Of a stretch of 64,000 bases of DNA, positions 8,820 to 17,335 are shown in pieces; position 1 is the stretch's first letter, and every line of letters begins with the position of its first letter. Source of the DNA: Nostoc sp. 106C. GTDB lineage: Bacteria > Cyanobacteriota > Cyanobacteriia > Cyanobacteriales > Nostocaceae. The stretch covers positions 1 through 64,000 of the forward strand of contig NZ_MTAW01000114.1 in assembly GCF_002154725.1 (NCBI RefSeq), in the 5' to 3' direction. Below the pieces are notes generated by a model, which had not been told where the DNA came from, searched no databases, and worked only from the letters and a program-made list of their open reading frames with translations. A program made the translations under genes and the position numbers.

Positions 8820-8878
8820 ATTAAAATTGCATCTCCGCGTCTTCCTTTCTCCGCGTCGCCGCGTCTTTCTGAGGCTAA
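8820..8878. repeat. Short dispersed repeat (CTCCGCGTC family)
   Basis: The segment CTCCGCGTCTTCCTTTCTCC followed by GCGTCGCCGCGTC is typical of short repeats scattered in Nostocales intergenic DNA. It forms a spurious Arg-rich N-terminal extension (TTG at 8827) of the following gene, which is why the later ATG at 8932 is preferred there. Confidence 0.55.
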
Positions 8879-8931
8879 GGATTCTGCAACTTAAAGGCGG
8901 GTTAGCTTATATTTTGCCCCTACAATCACCT

Positions 8932-9732
8932 ATGCTTGATGCATGGGAATCATTTCATCAGCGAGCATTTATAAATGGAGCCAAGCATCTTGTGACTTTC
9001 CCTGTTTATATCGAGTTAGGTTCCTTACGAATTCATCCTCATATTTTGTTTGAGTCTTTGGCTTATGCCACTGCCTTTCGTTTATTATTACTTCGTGTCC
9101 GCAAAGATTCTATTGCACCTAGCCAACGCAGTTCTGTAATAGTTGGTGGTATGGTAGGTGCTTTAATTGGTGCCAAAATTTTGGTTTGGCTGCAACATCT
9201 TGATTTAATCTGGCAAAATCAACAGCAATTATTATTACTATTAATGCAAGGAAAAACAGTGGTAGGTGCACTTCTAGGTGGACTGATTGGTGTGGAAACT
9301 ACCAAAAAAATTCTTGGTATTCATCAGTCTACTGGCGATGTATTTGTATATCCTTTAATTGTAGGCACAGCAATTGGCAGGATTGGTTGCTTTCTTACAG
9401 GGTTGAGCGATCGCACTTACGGAATTGCCACAAAATTACCTTGGGGAATAGATTTTGGCGATGGTATTCACCGTCATCCCACACAATTATATGAAATTTT
9501 CTTTTTAGTATTACTAATACTATTTTTGCACTTTCGCAGCCGCTATAAATATCAAAATGGCGATTTATTTAAATTTTATTTAGTTTCTTATTTCGGGTTT
9601 CGTTTTCTGGTAGATTTCATTAAACCGGATTTTCATCCTTTCTTAGGGTTGACTGCCATTCAAGTTGCTTGCCTATTAACTATTTTGTATTACCGCCGCA
9701 GTATTTCCCAAATCTTGCAATTCAAAAATTGA
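8932..9732 (+). CDS. Prolipoprotein diacylglyceryl transferase (Lgt)-like membrane protein
   Basis: This is a polytopic protein of 266 residues from ATG 8932, with about seven hydrophobic segments. The Lgt signature region is present but altered: GRIGCFLTGLS instead of GRIGNFxNGE, so the conserved Asn is Cys, the second Asn is Thr and the Glu is lost. The later HPTQLYE motif (HPSQLYE in Lgt) and an Arg-rich C-terminal FGFRFLVDF are kept. Lgt moves diacylglyceryl from phosphatidylglycerol to lipoprotein cysteines. The changed residues make a different acceptor or donor likely. A radical SAM gene of the lipid-modifying Tes group begins 115 bp downstream on the same strand, so a joint role in lipid modification is plausible. 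Confidence 0.75.
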   Translation: MLDAWESFHQRAFINGAKHLVTFPVYIELGSLRIHPHILFESLAYATAFRLLLLRVRKDSIAPSQRSSVIVGGMVGALIGAKILVWLQHLDLIWQNQQQLLLLLMQGKTVVGALLGGLIGVETTKKILGIHQSTGDVFVYPLIVGTAIGRIGCFLTGLSDRTYGIATKLPWGIDFGDGIHRHPTQLYEIFFLVLLILFLHFRSRYKYQNGDLFKFYLVSYFGFRFLVDFIKPDFHPFLGLTAIQVACLLTILYYRRSISQILQFKN

Positions 9733-9847
9733 TTTTAAATTAGACTTAACGGACATCTTTAGAATTTTCAGTAACCGTAAGGTGGGCAGTGCCCATCCTA
9801 CATAAATGGCTTCTACCTTGTACCCTCTGCCTTATTTAAAAATTACC

Positions 9848-11266
9848 ATGCCTACTCGCAATTATCTATTTTACGCCTTAACTAATAGTGTTTGTTCAAA
9901 ATGTTTAGTTAAGGTAGAAGCCAAAATCATTTTTCAAGATGATTGTGTTTACTTAGTTAAGCATTGTCCCACTCATGGACAAGAAGAAGTTTTAATAGCT
10001 GATGATATTGAATATTATAAAAAGTCTTTAGAATTTATTAAACCGGGGGATATGCCCCTCAAGTTTAATACTCCGATAAAATATGGCTGTCCTTATGATT
10101 GTGGGCTTTGTCCCGATCATGAACAACATAGTTGTTTAACATTAATCGAAGTTACAGATCGGTGCAATCTTTCCTGTCCAATTTGTTACGCCGATTCTGG
10201 TGCAGAAGAAGTTTCCCAATTATCTCAGCAACCACGACTGCATCGCAGTTTAGCGCAAATTGAACAGATGATTGATGCGGTAGTAGCAAATGAAGGAGAA
10301 CCGCAGATAGTTCAATTAAGCGGTGGTGAACCAACTATTCATCCTGATTTTTTTCAAATTTTGGATATTCTCAAAAGCAAGCCGATTAAGCATTTAATGA
10401 TCAATACCAATGGCGTGATGATTGCTAAGGATAAATCATTCTGCGATCGCTTGAGCCAATATATGCCAGGAATTGAAATATATTTGCAATTTGATAGCTT
10501 TGAAGCCGACGCTTTAAAAGAGTTACGCGGTGCAGATTTACGAACTGTGCGCGAAAAAGCAATTGCCAATCTCAACGAGTATAATATCTCAACTACTTTA
10601 GTTGTCACCCTCAAAAAAGGACTGAATGACCACGAAATTGGAAAAATTATTGAGTATGCTTTGCAACAGAAATGTATCCGAGGCGTGACTTTTCAACCGA
10701 TACAAGCAGCCGGAAGATTAGCAGGATTTGACCCCAAGCGAGACAGATATACCTTAACAGAAGTTCGTCGCTCAATTTTAGAACAAAGTCCTTATTTTAA
10801 ACCTGAAGATATTCTCCCAGTTCCCTGCCATCCTGATTCTTTAGCGATGGCTTATGCATTGAAATTAAATGGTAAAGTAATACCTTTGACTGGCTTAATT
10901 AATCCAGATGTTTTTGTAAAAATTATGCCTAACAGTGTACTTTATGAGCAAAATGAAGAACTAAAACAGCAAATTTTTCAATTATTTTCTACAAGTCATT
11001 CACCAAATTCTGCGGCTTTATCACTCAAGCAGCTTTTGTGTTGTTTACCAATGATAGCCGTACCAGAAGGAATTAACTACTCTAATATATTTCGAGTGAT
11101 GATTGTTCAGTTTCTTGACCCTTTTAACTTTGATGTCCGTTCAGTCAAGCGCTCCTGCATTCATATTGTGCATCCAGATGGTAGGATTATCCCATTTGAT
11201 ACCTTTAATATGTTTTACCGCGAAGGCAGTGCTGGATATCACCTAGTGAATAACCGTCCTGCTTGA
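9848..11266 (+). CDS. Radical SAM enzyme, MJ0619/Tes-like
   Basis: From ATG 9848 the protein has 472 residues. It opens with a zinc-ribbon/rubredoxin-like site (CSKC 16-19, C40), then CPYDCGLCPDHEQHSC (81-96), then the radical SAM cluster motif CNLSCPIC (C106, C110, C113) and the SAM-binding GGEP motif (LSGGEPT). This Cys pattern before the radical SAM barrel is characteristic of the archaeal MJ0619 / tetraether lipid synthase (Tes) group, which joins lipid tails through C-C bonds; some relatives were proposed to be pterin methyltransferases. An in-frame ATG at 9806 lies in a dispersed GTGGGCAGTGCCCA repeat and is less likely. The neighbours are an Lgt-like enzyme and a small membrane protein. 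Confidence 0.8.
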   Translation: MPTRNYLFYALTNSVCSKCLVKVEAKIIFQDDCVYLVKHCPTHGQEEVLIADDIEYYKKSLEFIKPGDMPLKFNTPIKYGCPYDCGLCPDHEQHSCLTLIEVTDRCNLSCPICYADSGAEEVSQLSQQPRLHRSLAQIEQMIDAVVANEGEPQIVQLSGGEPTIHPDFFQILDILKSKPIKHLMINTNGVMIAKDKSFCDRLSQYMPGIEIYLQFDSFEADALKELRGADLRTVREKAIANLNEYNISTTLVVTLKKGLNDHEIGKIIEYALQQKCIRGVTFQPIQAAGRLAGFDPKRDRYTLTEVRRSILEQSPYFKPEDILPVPCHPDSLAMAYALKLNGKVIPLTGLINPDVFVKIMPNSVLYEQNEELKQQIFQLFSTSHSPNSAALSLKQLLCCLPMIAVPEGINYSNIFRVMIVQFLDPFNFDVRSVKRSCIHIVHPDGRIIPFDTFNMFYREGSAGYHLVNNRPA

Positions 11267-11302
11267 AATTAATTTATCAGTATCATCTACAGGACTAAAT
11301 TA

Positions 11303-11623
11303 ATGTCTCAAAGAAATGAAATTTTAAATGTTTTTTTAGGGATATTTCTTTTATTCGGGCTGCATATCATAGCAATAGCTATAATCTTTTTGTTGGGCTG
11401 GATTTATGGTCAAATATTTGGGTATAGTAGTTACAATTATTTAGGTATTTGGATTATTGGGGCTTGGGGATTTTTTATTTGGCAAATGTTATATGTAATT
11501 CCCCTTTGTATTTGGCTCAGACGGCAACAGCGCCTAGCAATGATGAAAGGCGTAATTATTGGAGCAGTGATTACTGCTTTATTAAATGGCACTTGTTTTT
11601 TACTACTATTTACCAATCGTTAG
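11303..11623 (+). CDS. Small membrane protein, third gene of the Lgt/radical SAM cassette
   Basis: This 106-residue protein has three or four hydrophobic helices (about 8-36, 45-70, 83-103) and a basic loop RRQQRLAMMKG between the second and third. It begins 36 bp after the radical SAM stop on the same strand, and a perfect terminator palindrome follows 4 bp after its stop. This suggests that lgt-like, radical SAM and this gene form one transcript. I do not recognise the family. Confidence 0.65.
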   Translation: MSQRNEILNVFLGIFLLFGLHIIAIAIIFLLGWIYGQIFGYSSYNYLGIWIIGAWGFFIWQMLYVIPLCIWLRRQQRLAMMKGVIIGAVITALLNGTCFLLLFTNR

Positions 11624-11627
11624 AACA

Positions 11628-11662
11628 AAGATTCCCGACTTTTTTAAAAAGTCGGGAATCTT
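11628..11662 (+). terminator. Perfect 17-bp palindrome followed by a T run
   Basis: AAGATTCCCGACTTTTT (11628-11644), one T, then the exact reverse complement (11646-11662), followed by GTTTTT. This is a strong intrinsic terminator for the upstream operon. The core is shared with the palindrome at 5211-5243, so it is also a member of a dispersed repeat family. Confidence 0.85.
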
Positions 11663-11668
11663 GTTTTT

Positions 11669-11806
11669 CATGTCTGATATCATGTCTGCTAAATTAGTTG
11701 CGATGTGTCCGCCGCGAGTGCAACGTAGTGGAACGACGCAATCCCTACATCTTTGCGATTGCTTCCCTCCGGTCGCAATGACAAGTGTTCAACCGGACAT
11801 AATATG
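11669..11806. repeat. Dispersed repeat, short member of the 6655-6870 family
   Basis: Shared blocks with the element at 6655-6870 are ATGTCTGCTAAATTA near the left end, GTAGTGGAACGA and TTTGCGATTGCTTC inside, and CGCAATGAC then TTCAACCGGACAT at the right end. The open frames over it are not considered coding. Confidence 0.7.
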
Positions 11807-11822
11807 ATTTAGCACTGTTATA

Positions 11823-12377
11823 TTAGCGCGGCTTATTGAGAGAATCACTTAGCTGAGTCCCTGTGTAATTAGGCAACCAACCTTCTGCGGTGATGAAATA
11901 GCGTACTGCTTTAAAATTCAAAGATGCATTAGGACTACACCAATGCTCAACTCCCGCCGGAATAACGAGATAGTCTTGAGCTTGAACTAAAAGCTGTATC
12001 TGACTACCATCGGGTTTCACAAAGCCAAATATCATCTCTCCTGCCAAAACGTAGATGGGTTCAGCAGCAGTGTGAGTATGATAACGGTTGTAAGTGGCAA
12101 TTAGGGTCTCGATATGCGGGGAACCAGGATGCACATTTAGCAAGTCACACCAGAGATACCCTGTTTCTTGCTGGAGAAATTCAAAGACGCCATTGTGGAG
12201 TTCTAAAATGTAGCGCTTCTCAGATTCTGTAACAACGTCTTGCGCTACTAAGTGAGGGAAAAGCAGTGATGTTCCTGGATCGTAGTGTTTCAGATGAATG
12301 CCAAGAGGAGCTAATTCACGGACTATATCGCCTAAATCACTCTCGATTGTACCGTCGTCAAGCAATAGAGTAGCCAT
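11823..12377 (-). CDS. Acireductone dioxygenase-like cupin
   Basis: This 184-residue protein belongs to the ARD/cupin family by its metal-binding motif YHTHTAAEPIYVLAGE (HxH followed by a Glu) and the second cupin motif VIPAGVEHWC. ARD acts in the methionine salvage pathway, oxidising acireductone with Fe or Ni. The Glu-containing motif differs somewhat from the canonical HxHxxxE spacing, so a related cupin dioxygenase with another substrate is possible. The start is ATG at 12377. It stands alone; no other salvage gene is next to it. Confidence 0.7.
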   Translation of the reverse strand: MATLLLDDGTIESDLGDIVRELAPLGIHLKHYDPGTSLLFPHLVAQDVVTESEKRYILELHNGVFEFLQQETGYLWCDLLNVHPGSPHIETLIATYNRYHTHTAAEPIYVLAGEMIFGFVKPDGSQIQLLVQAQDYLVIPAGVEHWCSPNASLNFKAVRYFITAEGWLPNYTGTQLSDSLNKPR

Positions 12378-12668
12378 AACAGAAACACTAATTAACCATT
12401 AACAAAAGTATACTTAAATTTTAATTAATTAGCCACTATGCCGATAGGTAAACCGGAGTTGTATATTCTCGTTCGCTGACACGGCAATTATGTTTGTGTA
12501 GTACGCTGTTTGGTGCTATTGAAAAGGCTAGAGTCTCTGACTAGTAGCACTCAAAATATGATTCAAAAACCTTAATTTTAAATTTTTGCCCAGAAATTTA
12601 TCGCTAGAGTGATGCTTACGGGTACATAAGACTTTAAACTAGTACGGGCGAACTATTATGTGTATGGA

Positions 12669-14108
12669 ATGTCTGACTTAATTTTATTTTGGCATCGCCG
12701 CGATTTGCGTATTGCTGATAATACAGGACTGGCTGCGGCACGCAAACAAAGTCCCAAAGTAGTGGGAGTATTTTGCCTCGATCCTAATATTCTCGAACGG
12801 GATGATGTTGCTCCAGTCAGAGCAACTTACATGATTGGCTGTTTACAGGCACTACAAGAGCGATATGCTCAAGCTGGTAGCCAACTGTTAATCCTCCACG
12901 CCAATCCTGTACAAGCAATTCCTGCATTAGCAGCGGCTTTGAATGCCAAAGCTGTTTTTTGGAACTGGGATGTAGAACCTTACTCCCAAGAACGCGATCG
13001 CACTATAATTAATGCTCTCAAAGAAAAAGGTATTGCGTTTCTAGACCACAACTGGGATCAAATTCTGCACGCACCAGAACAAATTCGCACAGGTGGCAAT
13101 GGCCCTTATACTGTTTACACTCCCTTCTGGAAAAATTGGAGTAGCAGAACCAAGGCTAAACCAGTAGAAACTCTCCAAGATGTTGAGGGATTGACACCAG
13201 ATGAACAGGAAATTGCCAAGCAAACAGGAGCAATCTCATTACCAACAGCCAAAGATTTAGGATTTATCTGGGATGGAGACTTGATTCTTTCCCCAGGAGA
13301 AGCCGCAGCACAAGAACGACTAGAGGGATTTAGCGCAACTTCCATTAATGAATATCGGGAACAGCGCAACTTTCCCGCAGTTGATGGTACATCCCAACTG
13401 AGTGCAGCTTTAAAATTTGGTGTCATCGGCATTCGTACCGTTTGGCAAGCCACCCTAGAAGCCGAAGAAAATAGCCGCAGCGAAGAAACAGCCGCCAATA
13501 TCCGCACATGGCAACAGGAATTAGCATGGCGCGAATTTTATCAACATGCAATGTATAACTTTCCCGAATTAGCTGAAGGTGCTTACCGCGATACTTTCAA
13601 AACCTTTCCTTGGGAAAACAACGAAGAACATTTCCAAGCATGGTGTGAAGGCAGAACAGGTTATCCCATTGTCGATGCAGCCATGCGTCAAATGAATGAA
13701 AGCGGCTGGATGCATAATCGTTGCCGAATGATTGTTGCCAGCTTCCTCACTAAAGACTTATTAATTAGTCCTCAACGAGGAGAAAAATACTTTATGCAGA
13801 GATTGATTGATGCTGATTTATCTGCCAATAATGGTGGTTGGCAGTGGAGTGCTTCCAGTGGCATGGACCCCAAACCAGTGCGAATTTTTAACCCAGCCAG
13901 CCAAGCACAAAAATTCGATCCGGATGCCGAATACATCCGCCAATGGTTGCCAGAATTGCGGTCAATAGATACTGAATATTTAGTAACTGGTAAAATCACA
14001 CCTCTGGAACGTCGCGCTGTTGGCTATCCTGACCCAATTGTCGAGCATAAAATTCAGCAACAGCAATTTAAGCAGCGTTATCAAGAGCAAAAACAGGTGC
14101 TGGGATAA
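12669..14108 (+). CDS. phr: Deoxyribodipyrimidine photolyase (class I CPD photolyase)
   Basis: The protein has 479 residues from ATG 12669 (a GTG three codons earlier is also in frame). The N-terminal Rossmann-type domain binds the antenna chromophore ([18 protein letters not shown]). The C-terminal FAD domain shows [43 protein letters not shown] and [16 protein letters not shown], all photolyase hallmarks. It repairs cyclobutane pyrimidine dimers with blue light. Cyanobacterial members of this class often use 8-HDF as antenna. It is a single-gene unit. Confidence 0.93.
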   Translation: MSDLILFWHRRDLRIADNTGLAAARKQSPKVVGVFCLDPNILERDDVAPVRATYMIGCLQALQERYAQAGSQLLILHANPVQAIPALAAALNAKAVFWNWDVEPYSQERDRTIINALKEKGIAFLDHNWDQILHAPEQIRTGGNGPYTVYTPFWKNWSSRTKAKPVETLQDVEGLTPDEQEIAKQTGAISLPTAKDLGFIWDGDLILSPGEAAAQERLEGFSATSINEYREQRNFPAVDGTSQLSAALKFGVIGIRTVWQATLEAEENSRSEETAANIRTWQQELAWREFYQHAMYNFPELAEGAYRDTFKTFPWENNEEHFQAWCEGRTGYPIVDAAMRQMNESGWMHNRCRMIVASFLTKDLLISPQRGEKYFMQRLIDADLSANNGGWQWSASSGMDPKPVRIFNPASQAQKFDPDAEYIRQWLPELRSIDTEYLVTGKITPLERRAVGYPDPIVEHKIQQQQFKQRYQEQKQVLG

Positions 14109-14278
14109 AGATAAACTTAAGTTTGTAGTTAGCGGTTCTAGCTCCCAAAACCTTATACCAAATCCCATTGTTGAATGTAGCGCGATCGCAGGCAGCTTTT
14201 GAGAAAGTATGCGATCGCTTCTTAAAGAAGAATCTATAAACACCGCACGATAATATAAAAGGAGTTTTGAGGTCAGAT

Positions 14279-14500
14279 ATGGGTACTTTATCAGAGATTG
14301 AAGCTGCGATTAGACAGCTACCAGAAAACGATATTCGCCAACTTGCAACATGGCTTCAAGAATATTTAAATGATATGTGGGATCGGCAAATTGAAGGTGA
14401 CTTGAAATCAGGCAAATTAGATAGCCTCATTGCTAAAGCAGAAGCAGACATTGAAGCTAACAGGCTCAAGGATATTAATGAAGTCATTTGCGACAAGTGA
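14279..14500 (+). CDS. Type II antitoxin, partner of a RelE/ParE-like toxin
   Basis: This 73-residue acidic, helical protein has its likely start at ATG 14279, preceded by GGAG at 14261. Its sequence pattern (SEIEAAIRQLPENDIRQLATWLQE followed by WDRQIEGDLKSGKLD) is common in cyanobacterial antitoxins placed before RelE/ParE toxins. Its end overlaps the next start by 23 nt, which suggests translational coupling. Such antitoxins bind the toxin and repress the operon; this is family knowledge, not shown here. Confidence 0.75.
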   Translation: MGTLSEIEAAIRQLPENDIRQLATWLQEYLNDMWDRQIEGDLKSGKLDSLIAKAEADIEANRLKDINEVICDK

Positions 14501-14735
14501 TTTTTGGGAAGCTTATGCAAAACTACCAGAAGATATAAAAGAACAAGCTCAAAAAGCTTATCAACTTTGGCAAGATAATCAAATCCATCCTTCACTACAC
14601 TTCAAAAAAGTAGGCAAAAACCTCTGGTCTGCTCGTGTTAGCGGTGGATATAGAGCTTTAGCATTGAAAAAAGGCGATGATTATTACTGGTTCTGGAGCG
14701 GTACTCACGACGAATACGACGCCATATTAAATTAA
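14478..14735 (+). CDS. RelE/ParE-like toxin
   Basis: From ATG 14478 the protein has 85 residues, with the RelE-fold pattern FWEAYAKLPEDIKEQAQKAY, HPSLHFKKVG, WSARVSGGYRALA and YYWFWSGTHDEYD. This matches the RelE/ParE toxin fold that cleaves mRNA on the ribosome or poisons gyrase. It overlaps the antitoxin gene by 23 nt in another frame. Which of the two activities applies is not determined. Confidence 0.8.
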   Translation: MKSFATSDFWEAYAKLPEDIKEQAQKAYQLWQDNQIHPSLHFKKVGKNLWSARVSGGYRALALKKGDDYYWFWSGTHDEYDAILN

Positions 14736-14862
14736 ATTTTTCGGTTTTTATGACTAAAGAGAGCTATCTTAATTATGCTATGTGTCGGGTTTATTCATTA
14801 AGGCGATCGCAGCTTAGTTGAAAAGTATGCGCTCCCTCCTTGGCAGTCTTGTCATTACTTAA

Positions 14863-15657
14863 TCAAGATAATTTCCTATCTTTGGCTTGCCTGGAAGTAG
14901 CTTCTAAAAAGTCAGTAAATACTTGGGTGAACTTATGTATTCCCTCGCTACCTCCAGCAATTAAACCACCTGTTAACAATGCATCTAAACAGCGAAAAAT
15001 AATTATTTGAATGGGATTATTAGCATCAAGTACGACTAGTGGCTCAATAGAGCGAATACCGATCGCACTAATTAATAGACCGCATAAAAGAGATGTCCAT
15101 AAAGCAATTATTCTAGTATCAGACTTATAATTTACTCGCTGCCTTTCTATTTCATTCAAATTCTTAATTCTGGTATTTAAATCATTAATATGCGGTTGTA
15201 ATTGCTGAAATGCTTGTGTAGGAATTTGGTTATAATCTTGGATGAGTTGCTGTTCTAAAGTGGTTCCACCTGACTGATTAACTTTGATAGGACTTGCTTC
15301 TAAAGAAGAGATTTGATTTTGACTTTGTTGTTCTTCGATAAATTTTCGCTTTTCAGAAATTAGAGCTGTTTGTTGTTGAATACTAATTTCTAGCTGTTCT
15401 GTAGTAGGACCTCGCCAAGTAGTTATAAAAACTTCTAAGGAACGCTCTAATAAAAGTGAAATAAAAAACGGTAACGTAAGTAACTGCATAAGATCATCTA
15501 ACCCAAAGGGTTTTAACTCCAAAGGTCGTTGCGATAACCAAGCTGTTAAAGTTACCAATAAAAAACTAATAATTATTAATAAAATAAATACCGGAGATTC
15601 CAGAGAAACTTTTAGCAACATTCCTATAGTCCTGCTTTGTTCCACAATATCTAACAC
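14863..15657 (-). CDS. Membrane protein with central coiled coil, unknown function
   Basis: This 264-residue protein has two hydrophobic segments near the N terminus (about 22-44 and 58-78), a Gln/Glu-rich coiled-coil middle (about 85-180) and two further hydrophobic segments (about 186-206 and 222-245). A glycine-rich turn GGLIAGGSEGIH precedes the C-terminal tail. I recognise no catalytic motif. It is monocistronic, followed by a HIP1-rich spacer and the toxin gene on the other strand. Confidence 0.65.
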   Translation of the reverse strand: MLDIVEQSRTIGMLLKVSLESPVFILLIIISFLLVTLTAWLSQRPLELKPFGLDDLMQLLTLPFFISLLLERSLEVFITTWRGPTTEQLEISIQQQTALISEKRKFIEEQQSQNQISSLEASPIKVNQSGGTTLEQQLIQDYNQIPTQAFQQLQPHINDLNTRIKNLNEIERQRVNYKSDTRIIALWTSLLCGLLISAIGIRSIEPLVVLDANNPIQIIIFRCLDALLTGGLIAGGSEGIHKFTQVFTDFLEATSRQAKDRKLS

Positions 15658-15895
15658 AAAGAGAAATGTAGAACAGCAGGAAGAAATTAGTCTTACTTGA
15701 AAATACTTTGTGCCTTGGTATTTTAAGGAATATTAAATTACTAAGACACAAAGACACAGAGAAAAAAGGTTTTTATACAGCGAATTTCAAGTTAGTGAAG
15801 TACAGATCCTCAGCCTCAAACCCAAGCATAAAGACTGTTTTACTCCTGAATTCTGCTGTACGTGCTGGTATACGTAATTCATACTGGCTACTTCG

Positions 15896-16621
15896 TTAAA
15901 TTCCCGCACCATCAAGAAAGTCTGCAATTACGCGATCGCTATCACAGGTACTACTTTCTATTACTCCATTGTCTTCTGGGATTGACGACAAACTTGACTC
16001 AGTTTGCAACTGTTCCAGGTGTTTTTCTAAAGCCTTAACTCGTTCAAACAAAGCGCGAATTGCTTCAGCTTCGACGTCCCGGACTTTACCATGAGCTAGA
16101 ACATCGCCATTAACGTTGTTTTGACGAGTTATCCGTCCGGGAATCCCCACAACAGTAGTATCGCTTGGTACATCTCGCAGCACTACCGAACCTGCGCCGA
16201 CACGCACGCGATCGCCAATTTGAATATTTCCCAAAACCTTTGCGCCTGCTCCCACTACTACATGGCTACCTAATGTGGGATGGCGTTTACCGCTTTCTTT
16301 ACCAGTACCACCAAGGGTAACACCTTGATAAATTAAGGCATAGTCACCCACAATCGCCGTCTCGCCAATTACTACTCCCATTCCGTGATCGATAAACACA
16401 CCCTTACCAATCACTGCTCCTGGGTGAATTTCAATCCCAGTGAAAAACCGACTCAGATGGGAAATAAATCTCGGTAGAAAAGGAATCCCCGCTTTATGCA
16501 ACCTGTGTGCTAATCGATGAAACAGCAAGGCTTGCAGCCCAGGATAACAAAACAATATCTCTAGCCAGTTACGAGCTGCTGGGTCGCGCTCGTAAATTGT
16601 TCGCAAATCAGTTAGTAACAT
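15896..16621 (-). CDS. cysE: Serine O-acetyltransferase
   Basis: From ATG 16621 ([18 protein letters not shown]) the protein has 241 residues. It contains the SAT N-terminal helical part, then left-handed beta-helix hexapeptide repeats with [35 protein letters not shown] and [17 protein letters not shown]. It acetylates L-serine with acetyl-CoA, the first step of cysteine synthesis. A longer TTG start at 16687 is possible but adds a non-conserved stretch. It is divergent from an Rrf2 regulator and cysK, so one shared control region may set the whole pathway. Confidence 0.93.
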   Translation of the reverse strand: MLLTDLRTIYERDPAARNWLEILFCYPGLQALLFHRLAHRLHKAGIPFLPRFISHLSRFFTGIEIHPGAVIGKGVFIDHGMGVVIGETAIVGDYALIYQGVTLGGTGKESGKRHPTLGSHVVVGAGAKVLGNIQIGDRVRVGAGSVVLRDVPSDTTVVGIPGRITRQNNVNGDVLAHGKVRDVEAEAIRALFERVKALEKHLEQLQTESSLSSIPEDNGVIESSTCDSDRVIADFLDGAGI

Positions 16622-16733
16622 ACATCTGGTGATTAAGATTGTCGTTGATGGGCGAGGCTCTGGATTTTGAAGAACGCAGGAGTCCAATAATTTCTACAAA
16701 AGATTCAAACTATTTATGAGAATTTTATAAGAT

Positions 16734-16766
16734 AATCTACGGTAAGTCGATAGGTATACGTAGATT
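16734..16766. promoter_or_regulatory. Inverted repeat in the cysE / rrf2-cysK divergent promoter region
   Basis: AATCTACG (16734-16741) and CGTAGATT (16759-16766) form an exact 8-bp inverted repeat with a 17-bp spacer that includes GTATAC. Position between divergent sulfur genes and next to an Rrf2-family gene makes it a good operator candidate. Binding is inference. Confidence 0.5.
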
Positions 16767-16776
16767 TATATAAGAA

Positions 16777-16801
16777 GTGAACATGCAATCGCATGTTCCA
16801 C
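16777..16801. promoter_or_regulatory. Second palindrome upstream of the Rrf2 gene
   Basis: GAACATGC (16779-16786), loop AATC, GCATGTTC (16791-16798); the flanks GTG and CAC extend the symmetry with one unpaired base. It lies about 50 bp before the Rrf2 start and could be an operator or an RNA hairpin in its leader. Confidence 0.45.
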
Positions 16802-16848
16802 TTTTAACCGCATAAATAACGATAAATCAATCGACCCACCGTAGTATA

Positions 16849-17316
16849 TTGAGTAGAGACTTGAATAGCCAAACATACGCTCTCCTGGATCTGTCTTCCA
16901 AAGTCGAATACGCACTGCTGGCACTTTTAGAGTTAGCAAGCAACCACAGCAAAAAAGTTCCTCTGACCATGAGTGAGATTACTGCCAAGCAACCCATACC
17001 CGAACGCTATCTAGAACAAATTTTGACCAACCTGCGGCGTGCTGGTGTGGTGCAGAGTCAACGCGGCTCTAAAGGAGGTTTTATTTTAGTGCGTGAGCCG
17101 TGGCAGATTACCTTACTGGAAATTGTTACTGTGGTGGAAGGTGAACGTAAAGAGAAAGACAGCTCTGAAGCTCGCACTTTAGAGAAGACTCTGGTTCATG
17201 AAGTTTGGGAGCAGGCTAATGCAGCCTCGATAGAGGTGTTAAATAGCTATACACTCCAAGACTTATGCCAGCAAAGAGAGGCTCGCGCACAGCAGAGTCC
17301 AATGTATTACATTTAG
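16849..17316 (+). CDS. Rrf2-family transcriptional regulator (CymR-like)
   Basis: This protein of about 155 residues has the Rrf2 winged-helix N terminus ([45 protein letters not shown]). No Cys cluster of the IscR type is present, so it is closer to CymR, the cysteine-metabolism repressor that works with CysK in Firmicutes. It ends 19 bp before cysK on the same strand. No ATG fits: TTG at 16849 or 16861 is the best start, so the N terminus is uncertain. Control of cysE/cysK is inferred from position and family. Confidence 0.85.
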   Translation: MSRDLNSQTYALLDLSSKVEYALLALLELASNHSKKVPLTMSEITAKQPIPERYLEQILTNLRRAGVVQSQRGSKGGFILVREPWQITLLEIVTVVEGERKEKDSSEARTLEKTLVHEVWEQANAASIEVLNSYTLQDLCQQREARAQQSPMYYI

Positions 17317-17335
17317 TTACGCAGGAGTACCCCTG

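Noticed and set aside
9806-9847. Upstream ATG of the radical SAM gene
   Set aside because: It lies next to a dispersed GTGGGCAGTGCCCA repeat and the added residues (ASTLYPLPYLKIT) are not conserved-looking; ATG 9848 is preferred.
11586-11807. Open frame of about 73 codons on the plus strand
   Set aside because: It spans a terminator palindrome and a dispersed repeat, so it is not a gene.
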